Part shown: piece by piece, positions 48,158-57,609 of the stretch
Position numbering within the stretch: the first letter of the stretch is position 1
Layout: each line of letters starts with the position of its first letter
NCBI RefSeq assembly: GCF_001434895.1
Contig: NZ_AZEE01000028.1
Coordinates: 558,502 to 622,501, forward strand
Source: Secundilactobacillus odoratitofui DSM 19909 = JCM 15043
GTDB taxonomy: Bacteria; Bacillota; Bacilli; Lactobacillales; Lactobacillaceae
Direction: 5' to 3'
Length of the DNA stretch: 64,000 nucleotides
Translations under genes and position numbers: made by a program
The notes under the pieces: model-generated
Database searches by the model: none
Seen by the model: only the letters and a program-made list of their open reading frames with translations
What the model was told of the DNA's origin: nothing

Positions 48158-49273
48158 TTACTTCGACTCCTTTGCTTCGAATCTTGCAATGTCAGCTTTG
48201 ATTTGTGGAGTTGGTTCTTCGAACGTCGTCTTCAACATATCAACAACTGATTGCGTAGGTGTATTTTCAGCTTCCTTCATTGATGCCTTAAAGCTGGTCT
48301 TGTATTCATCAACAAGTTTGTCTTCTTGTTCTTGTGACCATAATCCCTTGTCCGTTAAGATCTTTCTCATCCGGATCAATGGATCGGCATCGAACCAAGG
48401 CTTTTCATCTTCCTTAGTACGATAACGACTAGGATCATCACCGGCACTTGAGTGAGCACCGAAACGGTAAGTCAAAGTTTCAACTAAGACAGGGCCATTG
48501 CCGGCAGCTGCGAATTCACGTGCTTCTTGGGTTGCAATGTATACGGCCAAGACGTCCATACCATCAACTTGGATAGCTGGAACACCTGAAGCAACACCTT
48601 TTTGAGCCAAGGTTTCAGCAGCGGTTTGCTTGTAACGAGGAACAGAAATTGCCCAGCCGTTGTTTTGAACCATGAATACTGCTGGAGCTTGGAATGAAGA
48701 TGCAAAGTTGACACCTTCATAGAAGTCACCTTGAGAAGTACCACCATCACCGGTATATACGAATGATACGGTATCTTTTTCACCGTTCTTCTTAATACCT
48801 AATGCGGCACCAGCTGCTTCAACATATTGGGCACCGATAATGATTTGTGGGAACCAGTTACGTTGATCGCCATAATCATCACCAACAGCGTTACCCTTTG
48901 ACCATAAGAATCCTTGAGCAACAGAAGCGCCGTGTTGAATTAATTGTGGCAAGTCACGGTATGCTGGGAACAGGAAGTCTTGATCTTTAAATGCAGAAAT
49001 TGACCCCATTTCACTTGCTTCCTCACCAAAAGTTGGTGCATAGAAACCTAACCGACCTTGACGAGAGAAGTTCATTGTTTGTTCGTGCAAAGTACGTTCC
49101 CAAACCATTTTTTTCATAAAATCAACTAATTGATCATCTGAAAAAGTATCGAAAAGTTCTTGATTCACGATCTTCGCATCTTTATCCACAATTTGGAATG
49201 TTTTCTTATACGGATCGCTCATCGTGGCCTTAATTGATGCAAAATCAATTACATGCCCAGTTTTCTTCGCCAT
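48158..49273 (-). CDS. pdhA: Pyruvate dehydrogenase E1 alpha subunit
   Basis: The 371-residue alpha chain with the thiamine diphosphate motif starting at GDGGTSQGDFYEG and ending near VQNNGWAIS, plus the phospho-loop region TYRFGAHSSAGDD. ATG 49273 follows AAAGGAAAG by 8 nt; the ATG at 49282 precedes it. First gene of the pdhABCD operon, which turns pyruvate into acetyl-CoA when oxygen or other electron acceptors permit. Confidence 0.97.
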   Translation of the reverse strand: MAKKTGHVIDFASIKATMSDPYKKTFQIVDKDAKIVNQELFDTFSDDQLVDFMKKMVWERTLHEQTMNFSRQGRLGFYAPTFGEEASEMGSISAFKDQDFLFPAYRDLPQLIQHGASVAQGFLWSKGNAVGDDYGDQRNWFPQIIIGAQYVEAAGAALGIKKNGEKDTVSFVYTGDGGTSQGDFYEGVNFASSFQAPAVFMVQNNGWAISVPRYKQTAAETLAQKGVASGVPAIQVDGMDVLAVYIATQEAREFAAAGNGPVLVETLTYRFGAHSSAGDDPSRYRTKEDEKPWFDADPLIRMRKILTDKGLWSQEQEDKLVDEYKTSFKASMKEAENTPTQSVVDMLKTTFEEPTPQIKADIARFEAKESK

Positions 49274-49330
49274 AACTAACACTTTCCTTTCCGTTTGTAT
49301 GCATTCAATTTCATGGCAGTGACCTGCTTA

Positions 49331-49344
49331 TGAAATCGTTTGCT
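49331..49344. promoter_or_regulatory. Putative cre (CcpA) site downstream of the pdh promoter
   Basis: TGAAATCGTTTGCT fits TGNAANCGNTNNCW at every defined position and lies about +11 to +24 from the predicted start, where CcpA would block transcription. Confidence 0.45.
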
Positions 49345-49361
49345 TTCTCAACTACACTCTT

Positions 49362-49390
49362 AAATTAACACGCTTTCACAATTCATGCAA
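49362..49390 (-). promoter_or_regulatory. pdhABCD promoter
   Basis: Minus-strand TTGCAT (49385-49390), 17-nt spacer, TAATTT (49362-49367). The leader to pdhA is about 80 nt. Confidence 0.55.
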
Positions 49391-49513
49391 GCCCTTTCAT
49401 TACTTTTATATCGCAAAAGCGGCCAAGTTGCCTATCTTAAAGGGAATCACGTTTTCTGAAAAAAGATTGTGTTTTTATTCACATTTTTCAAATTTCATTT
49501 TTCTTTTTTTCTA

Positions 49514-49522
49514 TGCTAAAAT
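49514..49522 (+). promoter_or_regulatory. Extended -10 promoter of def
   Basis: TGC-TAAAAT lies about 46 nt before the def start; a -35 element is weak, so this is tentative. Confidence 0.35.
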
Positions 49523-49568
49523 GAGTGGTTAAATGAATTTGTTTTTTTAATTATCGGAGGTAATTCTC

Positions 49569-50129
49569 GTGATTTTGATGAAAGATATCACTAGAGACGG
49601 CAACCCCGTTTTACGTCAGGAAGCCGCGCAAGTTAAATTTCCATTATCAAAAGAAGATCAGCAGTTAGCAGCCGACATGATGGAATACTTGGAAGTTAGC
49701 CAAGATCCCGAATTGTGTGAAAAGTATGGCCTCAGAGCCGGTGTTGGTTTGGCAGCACCTCAAGTTGGCGTTTCAGAAATGATGGCAGCAGTACTTGTTC
49801 CCGCTGAAGAAGAAGGTGGCGAGTCTCCTTTTAAGGATGTCATTATTAACCCTGTCATTGTTAGTCATTCCGTTCAAAACGGTGCATTGACTGAAGGCGA
49901 AGGCTGCTTGTCCGTTGACAAAGAAGTCCCAGGTTTTGTACCACGTCATGATCGAATCACCCTTCGTTATCAGGATACTTCGGGTGAGACGCATAAAGTT
50001 CGGCTCAAGCATTACCCAGCCATTGTCTGCCAACATGAAATTGACCATCTACACGGTATCTTGTTTTATGATCACATTAACCATGACGAACCGTTCACGG
50101 TAAGTGATGACACAGTGATGTTTGAATAG
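49569..50129 (+). CDS. def: Peptide deformylase
   Basis: Removes the formyl group from new proteins. The 186-residue metalloenzyme has all three motifs: [15 protein letters not shown] (Cys113) and HEIDH (His156, Glu157, His160). The GTG start at 49569 follows GGAGG by 8 nt. Monocistronic, with a bidirectional terminator behind. Confidence 0.97.
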   Translation: MILMKDITRDGNPVLRQEAAQVKFPLSKEDQQLAADMMEYLEVSQDPELCEKYGLRAGVGLAAPQVGVSEMMAAVLVPAEEEGGESPFKDVIINPVIVSHSVQNGALTEGEGCLSVDKEVPGFVPRHDRITLRYQDTSGETHKVRLKHYPAIVCQHEIDHLHGILFYDHINHDEPFTVSDDTVMFE

Positions 50130-50156
50130 CAATTATAGCTATACGCGCTATAATCC

Positions 50157-50188
50157 AAAAAGCGACCCTCAACTGAGGATCGCTTTTT
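50157..50188. terminator. Bidirectional terminator between def and the 50187 gene
   Basis: A 14-bp stem AAAAAGCGACCCTC with its near complement (one mismatch) at 50175-50188, tight 4-nt loop. Confidence 0.85.
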
Positions 50189-50681
50189 AAGTATTTTTTT
50201 CTAACCGATGTAAATCCTGAATATATTCCACAGTTGCTTCATTAACAAGATAGGCAACGCCAAGGTGAATACGTTTTGTGTGGCGCCAAACATCGGTAAC
50301 TAAGAAAGCCGATTCCTGAGTGCCAACAACTGATTCAACTTGATGTGCTTCACAGAATTCAACCAGCAAATGATTAAGTCGCTGTCTTAAAATGGGTAAC
50401 TGTTCATCTGAGACATCATCAATCAAAACCAGGTATTCAAACGCCATCACACCTCGGCCCCAGCCGTCAGGAATAACACTCGCCTTCAGTAACGTGGGCG
50501 TCGAGGCAATAAAGTTTTCTGCAACCAGTTGTTGTAACACTGCCTTGATTGCAACCGTTGTTTCCTTCAAAGCTTCCGACTGAGCTTTTTTTGTATTTCG
50601 CCTAACAACCGCGTGGTGCACAATTAAATATAAAGCAATCGCAATCACAAGTGCAATAATAATCGTAATTGTACGTCCCAA
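50187..50681 (-). CDS. Hypothetical membrane-anchored protein
   Basis: A 164-residue protein with one N-terminal membrane helix (TITIIIALVIAIALYLIVHH) followed by a basic stretch and a mixed alpha/beta cytosolic or external domain. The start is TTG 50681, with GGGGGCG upstream; earlier in-frame codons have no ribosome binding site. No family is recognised. It stands alone and converges on def. Confidence 0.65.
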   Translation of the reverse strand: MGRTITIIIALVIAIALYLIVHHAVVRRNTKKAQSEALKETTVAIKAVLQQLVAENFIASTPTLLKASVIPDGWGRGVMAFEYLVLIDDVSDEQLPILRQRLNHLLVEFCEAHQVESVVGTQESAFLVTDVWRHTKRIHLGVAYLVNEATVEYIQDLHRLEKNT

Positions 50682-50891
50682 AACTCGCGCCCCCTTTTTT
50701 GATTTATCATACCACAACTCAATCCTGACCATCGTCTAGATTGAAAGCTAGTGGCAATCAGGCTACACAATTAACCGCATATATGATAATATGTTAACAA
50801 CTGTTGTTGATTAACAACAAGACGTTCGGTACAAATAAAGTTAATTCAGTTTTTGAGACTGTACTATAGAAAGGAAGTCGACAGTTTAACT

Positions 50892-51110
50892 ATGATTTTT
50901 AAAGTTTACTATCAAGAAGACAAAGTACGTAACCCAAAGCGTGAGGATACAAAATCACTCTATATCGAGGCTGATACAGAAGTTGATGCTCGGGCCACGG
51001 TTGCAGCGAATACCTCTCACAACATCGAATTCATCGAACCACTAGAGGGACAGTTCCTTGAATATGAACAAGAGAACCCGGACTATAAGTTGACGGAGTT
51101 TAATCAATGA
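50892..51110 (+). CDS. rpoY: RNA polymerase epsilon subunit
   Basis: A 72-residue subunit (DUF1447, YkzG-like) of Firmicute RNA polymerase. The pattern [11 protein letters not shown]...[11 protein letters not shown]...[17 protein letters not shown] fits closely. Start at ATG 50892; the ribosome binding site AAAGGAAG is slightly far. Its stop overlaps the rnjA start (ATGA). The rpoY-rnjA pairing is conserved in this group. Confidence 0.95.
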   Translation: MIFKVYYQEDKVRNPKREDTKSLYIEADTEVDARATVAANTSHNIEFIEPLEGQFLEYEQENPDYKLTEFNQ

Positions 51111-52783
51111 AAAAATTAAACGTCAAAAATAACGAAACTGCAATTTTTGGCGTTGGTGGACTTGGCGAAATCGGTAAAAACACCTATGGCATCCAATTTC
51201 AAGATGAGATTATCCTGATTGATGCCGGTATCAAGTTTCCGGAAGATGAGTTACTTGGTATCGATTACGTGATTCCAGATTACCATTATCTGGTTGCCAA
51301 CCAGCAAAAAATCAAGGCATTGGTGATCACACACGGTCATGAAGACCACATTGGTGGTGTCCCTTACCTTTTAAAGGATCTGAACGTTCCGATTTATGCT
51401 GGACCACTTGCGCTTGCACTGATCAAAAATAAGCTGGATGAACACGGCCTACTACGATCAGCTGAATTACACGAAATCAATGAAGACACGGTTTTAAAAT
51501 TCCGGAAAACGAGTGTTGAGTTCTTCAGAACCACCCACTCAATTCCTGATACGCTTGGTATCGCGGTTCATACCCCTTCCGGCGTTATTGTGCAGACCGG
51601 TGACTTTAAGTTCGATCTGACACCAGTTACGAACCAGCCGCCTAACCTTCAAAAGATGGCACGACTTGGCGAAGAAGGTGTCCTCTGTTTAATGGCAGAT
51701 AGCACCAACGCCGAGCGTCCCATCTGGACTAAGTCCGAAAAGTGGGTCGGTAAATCAATTCGTAAAATCTTTGATCAAGTAGAAGGTCGCATTATCTTTG
51801 CCACTTTTGCTTCCAATATTTCTCGAATTGAAACTGCTTGTGAGACTGCATTAGCTCATGGCCGTAAAATCGCGGTATTTGGTCGAAGTATGGAAGCTGC
51901 CATTGTCAATGGTCGTGAATTGGGTTATCTCAACATTCCCGACGAAGCATTGATTGATGCCAACGATCTTAGATCCTTGCCTGCGAATAAAGTCATGATC
52001 CTATGTACTGGCTCACAAGGTGAACCAATGGCTGCCCTTTCACGGATTGCCAATGGTACCCACCGTCAGATTTCAATTCAACCTGACGATACCGTTGTCT
52101 TTTCAAGTAACCCGATTCCAGGTAATACGGTGAGTGTTAACCACGTTATCAACGAGCTTGAAGAAGCCGGCGCTAACGTTATTCATGGTAAAGTAAATAA
52201 CATTCACACTTCGGGCCACGGTGGTCAAGAAGAACAGAAACTGATGTTGCGTCTGATGAAACCTAAGTACTTCATGCCAATTCACGGTGAGTACCGAATG
52301 CTTAAGATCCATACTGAATTAGCTGAACAATGTGGTGTGCCATTAGACCACAGCTTCATTATGCAAAACGGCGATGTCCTCGCATTAACGAAGGACTCGG
52401 CTCGTATTGCTGGTCACTTTACTGCTGGTGATGTCTACATTGACGGCAGCGGGATTGGTGATATTGGCAACGTTGTCCTTCGCGATCGTCAATTACTTTC
52501 TGAGGAAGGTCTGGTTGTTGTCGTTGCAACGATCAACTTGCAAGATAAGATTATCCAGGCAGGTCCGGACCTACTTTCACGTGGTTTCGTATACATGCGT
52601 GAATCCGGTGAGCTACTCAACGAAGGTCGTCGGTTGGTCTTCTCAACGATTAGAAGAGCGATGCGCTCCAAAAAAGCTAACGAAGCTTCAATTAGAAACG
52701 CCATCATCGATGATTTACAAAACTTCTTATATGAAAAAACTGAACGTCATCCAATGATTTTGCCAATGCTGATCATGGATTAA
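51107..52783 (+). CDS. rnjA: Ribonuclease J1
   Basis: A 558-residue 5'-3' exo/endo-ribonuclease for mRNA decay and rRNA maturation. The metallo-beta-lactamase motif HGHEDH (76-81), [15 protein letters not shown], the beta-[13 protein letters not shown] and IHGEYR are all intact, unlike in the paralogue at 29769. It is translationally coupled to rpoY. J1 and J2 are expected to form a complex. Confidence 0.97.
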   Translation: MKKLNVKNNETAIFGVGGLGEIGKNTYGIQFQDEIILIDAGIKFPEDELLGIDYVIPDYHYLVANQQKIKALVITHGHEDHIGGVPYLLKDLNVPIYAGPLALALIKNKLDEHGLLRSAELHEINEDTVLKFRKTSVEFFRTTHSIPDTLGIAVHTPSGVIVQTGDFKFDLTPVTNQPPNLQKMARLGEEGVLCLMADSTNAERPIWTKSEKWVGKSIRKIFDQVEGRIIFATFASNISRIETACETALAHGRKIAVFGRSMEAAIVNGRELGYLNIPDEALIDANDLRSLPANKVMILCTGSQGEPMAALSRIANGTHRQISIQPDDTVVFSSNPIPGNTVSVNHVINELEEAGANVIHGKVNNIHTSGHGGQEEQKLMLRLMKPKYFMPIHGEYRMLKIHTELAEQCGVPLDHSFIMQNGDVLALTKDSARIAGHFTAGDVYIDGSGIGDIGNVVLRDRQLLSEEGLVVVVATINLQDKIIQAGPDLLSRGFVYMRESGELLNEGRRLVFSTIRRAMRSKKANEASIRNAIIDDLQNFLYEKTERHPMILPMLIMD

Positions 52784-52786
52784 ATC

Positions 52787-52833
52787 AAAAAGGTGAACAT
52801 AGCACGCTACTAGGTGTTGTGGTCACCTTTTTG
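52787..52833 (+). terminator. Terminator of rpoY-rnjA
   Basis: AAAAAGGTGA pairs with TCACCTTTTT (inner pairing continues), T run at the end. Confidence 0.75.
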
Positions 52834-53042
52834 ATTGGTGATAATTGGTTTTATTAGCGCTTTTCAGCAATTTTTTCACAAATTTTCATCAATCGCTTCT
52901 TGCCAATGAAACACTGATCATGAAAACACTTGATTTAACATTGATTTTTAAGAAAATTTCAATACTTCAATCTAGCCGGTAACTCAAAAGTTCGCTATAA
53001 TGGTTAAGTATGATTTTTAAGTGCTTTGGGAGGATGATCCGG

Positions 53043-54005
53043 GTGTCAGTTAGTTACTATATCATTTTGAATGAGTTTGCCGGCGGTGGTCGTGTGAAGA
53101 CTCTTTGGCCAGAAATAAGGGCCGTCTTAGATGAGCGTCAAATCAATTATCAAATTGCTCGTTCAACTTATTCGGGACACAGTCGGCTATTGGCACGCCA
53201 GTTTGCAAAACAGCACGCTGACGATGCTCAGCCCCAAACCTGGGTCGTTCTCGCCATTGGGGGTGACGGTACACTTCACCAGGCACTGTCAGGGTTAGAT
53301 AGCGCCCATCTGAATAACCCTATTCCCGTTGCCTACTTACCAGTGGGATCCGGCAACGATTTTGCCAAGGGCATTCACATGGCCAGCAATTGGCGTGCAG
53401 CACTTAACCAAATTCTAAACTGCACTGCTGCCAACTGGCTGACGATTGGTAGGTATTACGATACCAATAAACAAACCAGTGGCGTTTTCACCAATAATGT
53501 TGGCATCGGTTTTGACGCCGCAGTCGTCACATCCGCCAATAGTGCTAGTTCTAAGCACTGGTTGAACCGGTTAGGAATGGGCACACTAAGCTACTTGAGC
53601 GCAGTCATTGGGGTTTTCTACAACCAAATGGCGTTCCCGCTCACCGTTCACGTGGGACAACGACGTGACATTTATGCCAACGCCTACCTCGTTACCGTCA
53701 CTAATATTCCCTATTTTGGCGGCGGTGTTAAAATAATGCCACCCGCCTCAGTAAATGATCCAAATTTAGATTTAATTGTCATTGAAAAACCCAATATTTT
53801 TAAACTACTCTATTTGGCCATCCTACTGTTGCTGGGCCGTCATTTAAAATCAAAATCCGTCCACCACTATCACGAAGCAAAGTTGCATTTGATTGCACCT
53901 TCCATCGAATATGGTCAAGTTGACGGGGAAGAAATGGGTGGCCGGTATTGGGACACCTACTTTGAAACCAAAAAGTATCCTTTTTGGATCGATCCAACCA
54001 TTTAA
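53043..54005 (+). CDS. Diacylglycerol kinase-family lipid kinase
   Basis: A 320-residue soluble kinase of the DagK/YegS/BmrU family that phosphorylates diacylglycerol or a related lipid to recycle it for phospholipid and teichoic-acid synthesis. Motifs: IILNEFAGGGR near the N-terminus, GGDGTLHQALSG nucleotide loop and PVGSGNDFAKG. GTG 53043 is used because GGGAGG is 9 nt upstream; the in-frame ATGs at 53010 and 53034 overlap or precede that site. Monocistronic. Confidence 0.92.
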   Translation: MSVSYYIILNEFAGGGRVKTLWPEIRAVLDERQINYQIARSTYSGHSRLLARQFAKQHADDAQPQTWVVLAIGGDGTLHQALSGLDSAHLNNPIPVAYLPVGSGNDFAKGIHMASNWRAALNQILNCTAANWLTIGRYYDTNKQTSGVFTNNVGIGFDAAVVTSANSASSKHWLNRLGMGTLSYLSAVIGVFYNQMAFPLTVHVGQRRDIYANAYLVTVTNIPYFGGGVKIMPPASVNDPNLDLIVIEKPNIFKLLYLAILLLLGRHLKSKSVHHYHEAKLHLIAPSIEYGQVDGEEMGGRYWDTYFETKKYPFWIDPTI

Positions 54006-54010
54006 TAGCC

Positions 54011-54066
54011 AACAAAAAACCGAATCACTCAATGACGTAATGTCTTGAGGTGATTCGGTTTTTTGT
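54011..54066. terminator. Bidirectional terminator between the lipid kinase and the 54066 gene
   Basis: Long stem CGAATCACTCAA with its complement (one bulge) between A and T tracts. Confidence 0.85.
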
Positions 54067-54275
54067 TAATCTTCAGAAGCAGCCATGGCTTCCAAAATCA
54101 TATTCAGATAATCGCACTTATTCGACAGTGCCTGCATCCGTTGGCCATATTTGGGCTTGATGGTAATTGTCTCTTCATGACAAGGTACCACGTGGCTCGC
54201 TTCATATTGTTTGAGTTCATTTAATTGTTCGCTTGCTTCTCGATATTCTGTGAGAATTTCAGAACGATTACTCAT
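54066..54275 (-). CDS. Small hypothetical protein (69 aa)
   Basis: A helical, soluble protein (SNRSEILTEYREASEQLNEL, ALSNKCDYLNMILEAMAAS) with two cysteines and no membrane segment. The ATG has GAAGGCG upstream. The stop lies at the edge of the shared terminator. No family is recognised. It is likely genuine because of its ribosome binding site and its own terminator. Confidence 0.65.
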   Translation of the reverse strand: MSNRSEILTEYREASEQLNELKQYEASHVVPCHEETITIKPKYGQRMQALSNKCDYLNMILEAMAASED

Positions 54276-54458
54276 CAGTTACACGCCTTCTTACCAGTAT
54301 AATTGTTTAAGTAATTTTAAAACATGAATGACTATACCACCAAATCGCCGCGTTGTGAACCACTAATTTAAATGAAAACGGCAACAATTATTCCCATTCA
54401 AATTGAACGCGACAAAATACTGAATCATGTTCATCAATATCGGCAACACCAACAGTTA

Positions 54459-54489
54459 ACCCCGCAGATTCATCAAGAATCGGCGGGGT
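54459..54489. other. GC-rich hairpin downstream of the LysM-NlpC/P60 gene
   Basis: ACCCCGC/GCGGGGT with an inner GATT/AATC and a 7-nt loop, 37 nt past the stop. The T run is poor, so termination is uncertain. The rest of 54276-54525 is intergenic without a supported gene. Confidence 0.5.
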
Positions 54490-54525
54490 AATTTGATTGC
54501 TTTTAGGTCATGTTAAATCATTCTA

Positions 54526-55494
54526 TTAGCTGTTCACCGTACCAGCAAAGCTGGGTGCAAAGTACTTGCTAATGGTTTGAACCTGTACGTTTTCACCAGG
54601 CTCGGGCGCCGCAACAAATTGACTGTTGCCAATATAAATTGCAACGTGATAAGTGGCACCAGCTGCACCCCAGAATAACAAGTCACCAGGAACAGCCTTG
54701 CTAACTGAATGCTTAGAAACGTGCGCTTCTTGTGCAACGGTGTTATGTGGTAACGAAATGCCCACCGTATGGGCATACACATAACTCGTTAAACCAGAGC
54801 AGTCCATTCCTTTAAGTGAAGCGCCACCCCAAACATAAGGAATGTGCTTAGCAGCGAGCTTAACCGCATAACTCGCCACTGATGTTACTGCAACACCAGC
54901 TGCATCAGCCTTAACGGTTTTAGCAGCCTTAGTCGTGGTTGCAGCCTTAGTGGTTGTTGTGCTGAATTGCGTTACTTTAGTTGTTTTAGTACTCTTAGTT
55001 GCTGCTGCAGTTGCTTTGACGGCTAATTTTTGACCAACATAAATCGTGTTACTGGTTAATTTGTTCCACGATTTAAGTTTGCTGACAGTTGTCCCGTACT
55101 TTGAACTGATTTTTGAAAGAGTGTCCCCCGACTTAACTGTGTATGTAGAAGCTGAGGTCGTTGCCTTAAGTGATGTCACTTGGTGTGCAGCAGCGTTGGC
55201 TTTAGTTGTAGACGTTTTAGCAGTAGCTTTAGTTGACTTTACCGCAGTCTTTGAAGTCCCGCCTAAAACGAGCTTTTGACCTGAATAAATCATGCCCTTG
55301 CTAATATGGTTCGTCTTTTCCAATGAACTGACTGAAACACCGTATTTGCTGGCAAGTTGCCAAAGCGTGTCACCCGATTTAACGGTAATCGTTTTAGCAC
55401 TAGCTTGTAGCGTACCAGCAAACATAAAACCGGCAGCGCCAATTACGCCAGCAGTGATGATTTTGGTTGATGCATGTTGTCCCTGTTTTCCCAA
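54526..55494 (-). CDS. Secreted LysM-NlpC/P60 peptidoglycan hydrolase
   Basis: Cuts stem-peptide bonds in peptidoglycan outside the cell. The 322-residue protein has a signal peptide (1-33, ending ASA), two LysM domains (about 35-77 and 118-160) for glycan binding, Thr/Lys/Ala-rich linkers and a C-terminal NlpC/P60 domain (about 205-322) with Cys232 in MDCSGL and the catalytic His in TYHVAIY. The TTG start 55494 follows GGAGAGGTGA. Related enzymes act in cell separation. Confidence 0.94.
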   Translation of the reverse strand: MGKQGQHASTKIITAGVIGAAGFMFAGTLQASAKTITVKSGDTLWQLASKYGVSVSSLEKTNHISKGMIYSGQKLVLGGTSKTAVKSTKATAKTSTTKANAAAHQVTSLKATTSASTYTVKSGDTLSKISSKYGTTVSKLKSWNKLTSNTIYVGQKLAVKATAAATKSTKTTKVTQFSTTTTKAATTTKAAKTVKADAAGVAVTSVASYAVKLAAKHIPYVWGGASLKGMDCSGLTSYVYAHTVGISLPHNTVAQEAHVSKHSVSKAVPGDLLFWGAAGATYHVAIYIGNSQFVAAPEPGENVQVQTISKYFAPSFAGTVNS

Positions 55495-55680
55495 ATCAAA
55501 TCACCTCTCCTAATTATTGTCCAATAATGAATACGCTTTATAGAATTACATGTTCATATTAACACATTTTCTAAAATTTTCGTGATAAAGTTTAAGATTT
55601 TCTTGCGAACAGCAATCATTGCTAATTCAAGTACTGCTCTAATCCTTGATTTGTCGGTGCTCATGGGCATTTGTAATATA

Positions 55681-55723
55681 CAAAAAAACTAGTTACTAAT
55701 TTGGTTAACATTAGTAACTAGTT
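55681..55723 (-). terminator. Terminator of the DUF1002 gene
   Basis: A perfect 14-bp stem (55687-55700 with 55710-55723), minus-strand T run. Confidence 0.9.
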
Positions 55724-55750
55724 GCTGTTTGTTTATTGATTGAAGTAACT

Positions 55751-56782
55751 TTAGCCAAATAAATGACTCACAAAATTGACGATTGCGTGCCAAATGCGAC
55801 TAAAGAAACCCGTGATGCCACTAGTATCCGCCTTGCTAGCAAAATCCTTTAACTGTGCCATTTTGTCACCAACTGAATTACTGATATTGCTGGCAACTTG
55901 TTTGGCGTTCGAAACGTAACTGGACGTAGCAGAAACCGGTGCCTTTTGAACGGAACTTAACGCCACCACAATGTTATTGATCACTGTCGTGGACGTCTGT
56001 GACTGAATGCCTTGCTTAGCCAGGGCATCGTCTAACATCTGTTTAATTTCGGCCTTAGTGGCATACTGATTATCCTGTTGCCGTTTTTTTGCAAGATCTG
56101 ATGAAACGCTCCCGACAGCAGACATCAACTTACCCGGATATTTTTTATCATTTTGATTATCATTGATAGCTGGCTGAGTTGCCTCTAACACGCCATTGGC
56201 CGCCTGCGTGTTTTGTTGATTTAAACTGATACCATCAGCAGCTAAAGCCTTGTACACACCAGTTAGCGCTGATTCACCTGATACGGCCTTATCAGCCGTC
56301 ACGGTAATAATCACGTCTTTAACACCGGCCATGGTTGCTACCATCGCATACTGTTGAGAAGTGACCTGCGTAATGTTGTCTTGGCCATTATACTGTGCAA
56401 TATTAACTTTTACACCAGTGCCGGGATCAGCAGGTGCCAATGAAACGGAACTGATCATACTAGCATCGCTAGTACCAGCCGAATTAATATAGGTCGCATA
56501 ATCTGAACCAGTCACCGTTAGGCTTTGATAGGTCGACTGAACGCTCAGTGCTTTAGAAACGGCATCTTTATCTTCAGAAGCTAAACCAGAGCCGTATACC
56601 ACATACGGTTTAGACAATGCCTTGGTTTGAACCGCAGTGCCTGATGACGCATCTGATGAGGCTGAACTCGCACTCGTTGTATCGCTGGTTGCTGTATCAG
56701 CAAACGCCCTAGTTGGCACGCTTGCACCAAGTAGTAGCAAAATTGCGCCACTTAATAACCCAATGCGAACCGCTCTTCTCAT
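55751..56782 (-). CDS. Secreted DUF1002 domain protein
   Basis: A 343-residue exported protein. A signal peptide (about 1-28, ending AFA) and a Ser/Thr/Ala-rich linker lead into the DUF1002 region (KPYVVYGSGLASEDKDAV, TGSDYATYI, TVTADKAVSGESALTGVYKA). The C-terminus is an amphipathic helix with a weakly hydrophobic end (FFSRIWHAIVNFVSHLFG). Function unknown; Gram-positive relatives are secreted or wall-associated. Its gene stands alone. Confidence 0.85.
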   Translation of the reverse strand: MRRAVRIGLLSGAILLLLGASVPTRAFADTATSDTTSASSASSDASSGTAVQTKALSKPYVVYGSGLASEDKDAVSKALSVQSTYQSLTVTGSDYATYINSAGTSDASMISSVSLAPADPGTGVKVNIAQYNGQDNITQVTSQQYAMVATMAGVKDVIITVTADKAVSGESALTGVYKALAADGISLNQQNTQAANGVLEATQPAINDNQNDKKYPGKLMSAVGSVSSDLAKKRQQDNQYATKAEIKQMLDDALAKQGIQSQTSTTVINNIVVALSSVQKAPVSATSSYVSNAKQVASNISNSVGDKMAQLKDFASKADTSGITGFFSRIWHAIVNFVSHLFG

Positions 56783-56830
56783 GATTAGTTTCCTCCTACA
56801 ATTTAGGGTAACTTAAGTGTATCACGGTAC

Positions 56831-56860
56831 AAAAAAAGACTGAACGCTAATTCAGTCTTT
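56831..56860 (-). terminator. Terminator of the murein-peptide operon
   Basis: AAAGACTGAA pairs with TTCAGTCTTT across a 6-nt loop; the minus strand continues into T residues, 9 nt after the serine hydrolase stop. Confidence 0.85.
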
Positions 56861-56868
56861 TAATCAAT

Positions 56869-57609
56869 TCATAACGAATTAGCAATCGTTTTACCGAGTT
56901 GGCCAAACAACTGCATGACTCCCAGCCGATTATCAATTCCACTAGTCATGACTGCCAAGTCGATGTGATGCTTGGACCGTTCAAACCGAGCAACATCGTG
57001 ATCAACTTTTGGTCCCTCACCCGTCTTATTATAGACAAGGATATCAGTTGGTAATTCGTCAAAAGTGACTGGTAATTTAGATCGGAACTGTTGTTTCAAA
57101 AACCATGGTCGAACTTGTGGGTAGGTATTGAGTAGATAACGCAATAAACCGATGGCCTCTTGTGCTGTCGTGAAATTATCAAGTCCCTTGGCTGCACGTT
57201 CACTATCCATAAGTTGGCGTTGTAAAATGGTTTGTGTGAAACCGTTAGTTGTCAGCCAGTCATTAATTCGCGCCATCGACAAGTGCTGGATCATTAGATT
57301 TGCAGCATAATTGTCGGAAACTGCAATCATCAACGCTAGCACGTCCCTCACTGGCAGCGTATTAGTATGCAGTAATTGCAGTGCACCTGCACCACCGACA
57401 ATCGGCGTACTAGCCAATGAAATTGGTTCATTCAAATTAGTTGAAACATCTAATTGCGTCGCCAAAATTGCTAACTTGATTAATGATGCTGCTGGTTGCT
57501 GTTGATTAGCACGATGGCTAAACACCAACTGGTCTTCATCGTACAAGCAAATTGAGACATAATCTTTGTATGGTGCAATTTGCATTTTAATCGTATCTGA
57601 TAGGGTCAT
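56869..57609 (-). CDS. Class A beta-lactamase-like serine hydrolase, no signal peptide
   Basis: A 246-residue penicillin-recognising fold with all three core motifs: S42-L-I-K45, S98-D-N100 and K195-T-G197. No ExxLN omega-loop glutamate is evident, so true beta-lactamase activity is doubtful. There is no signal peptide or membrane segment, so it should be cytosolic. ATG 57609 overlaps the upstream stop in ATGA. With the epimerase and NlpC/P60 genes it forms one operon and probably trims murein peptides. Confidence 0.85.
   Translation of the reverse strand: MTLSDTIKMQIAPYKDYVSICLYDEDQLVFSHRANQQQPAASLIKLAILATQLDVSTNLNEPISLASTPIVGGAGALQLLHTNTLPVRDVLALMIAVSDNYAANLMIQHLSMARINDWLTTNGFTQTILQRQLMDSERAAKGLDNFTTAQEAIGLLRYLLNTYPQVRPWFLKQQFRSKLPVTFDELPTDILVYNKTGEGPKVDHDVARFERSKHHIDLAVMTSGIDNRLGVMQLFGQLGKTIANSL

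Noticed and set aside
54372-54491. 39-codon plus-strand frame in the gap upstream of the LysM gene terminus
   Set aside because: No ribosome binding site ahead of the ATG; it ends inside a hairpin and has no recognisable domain.
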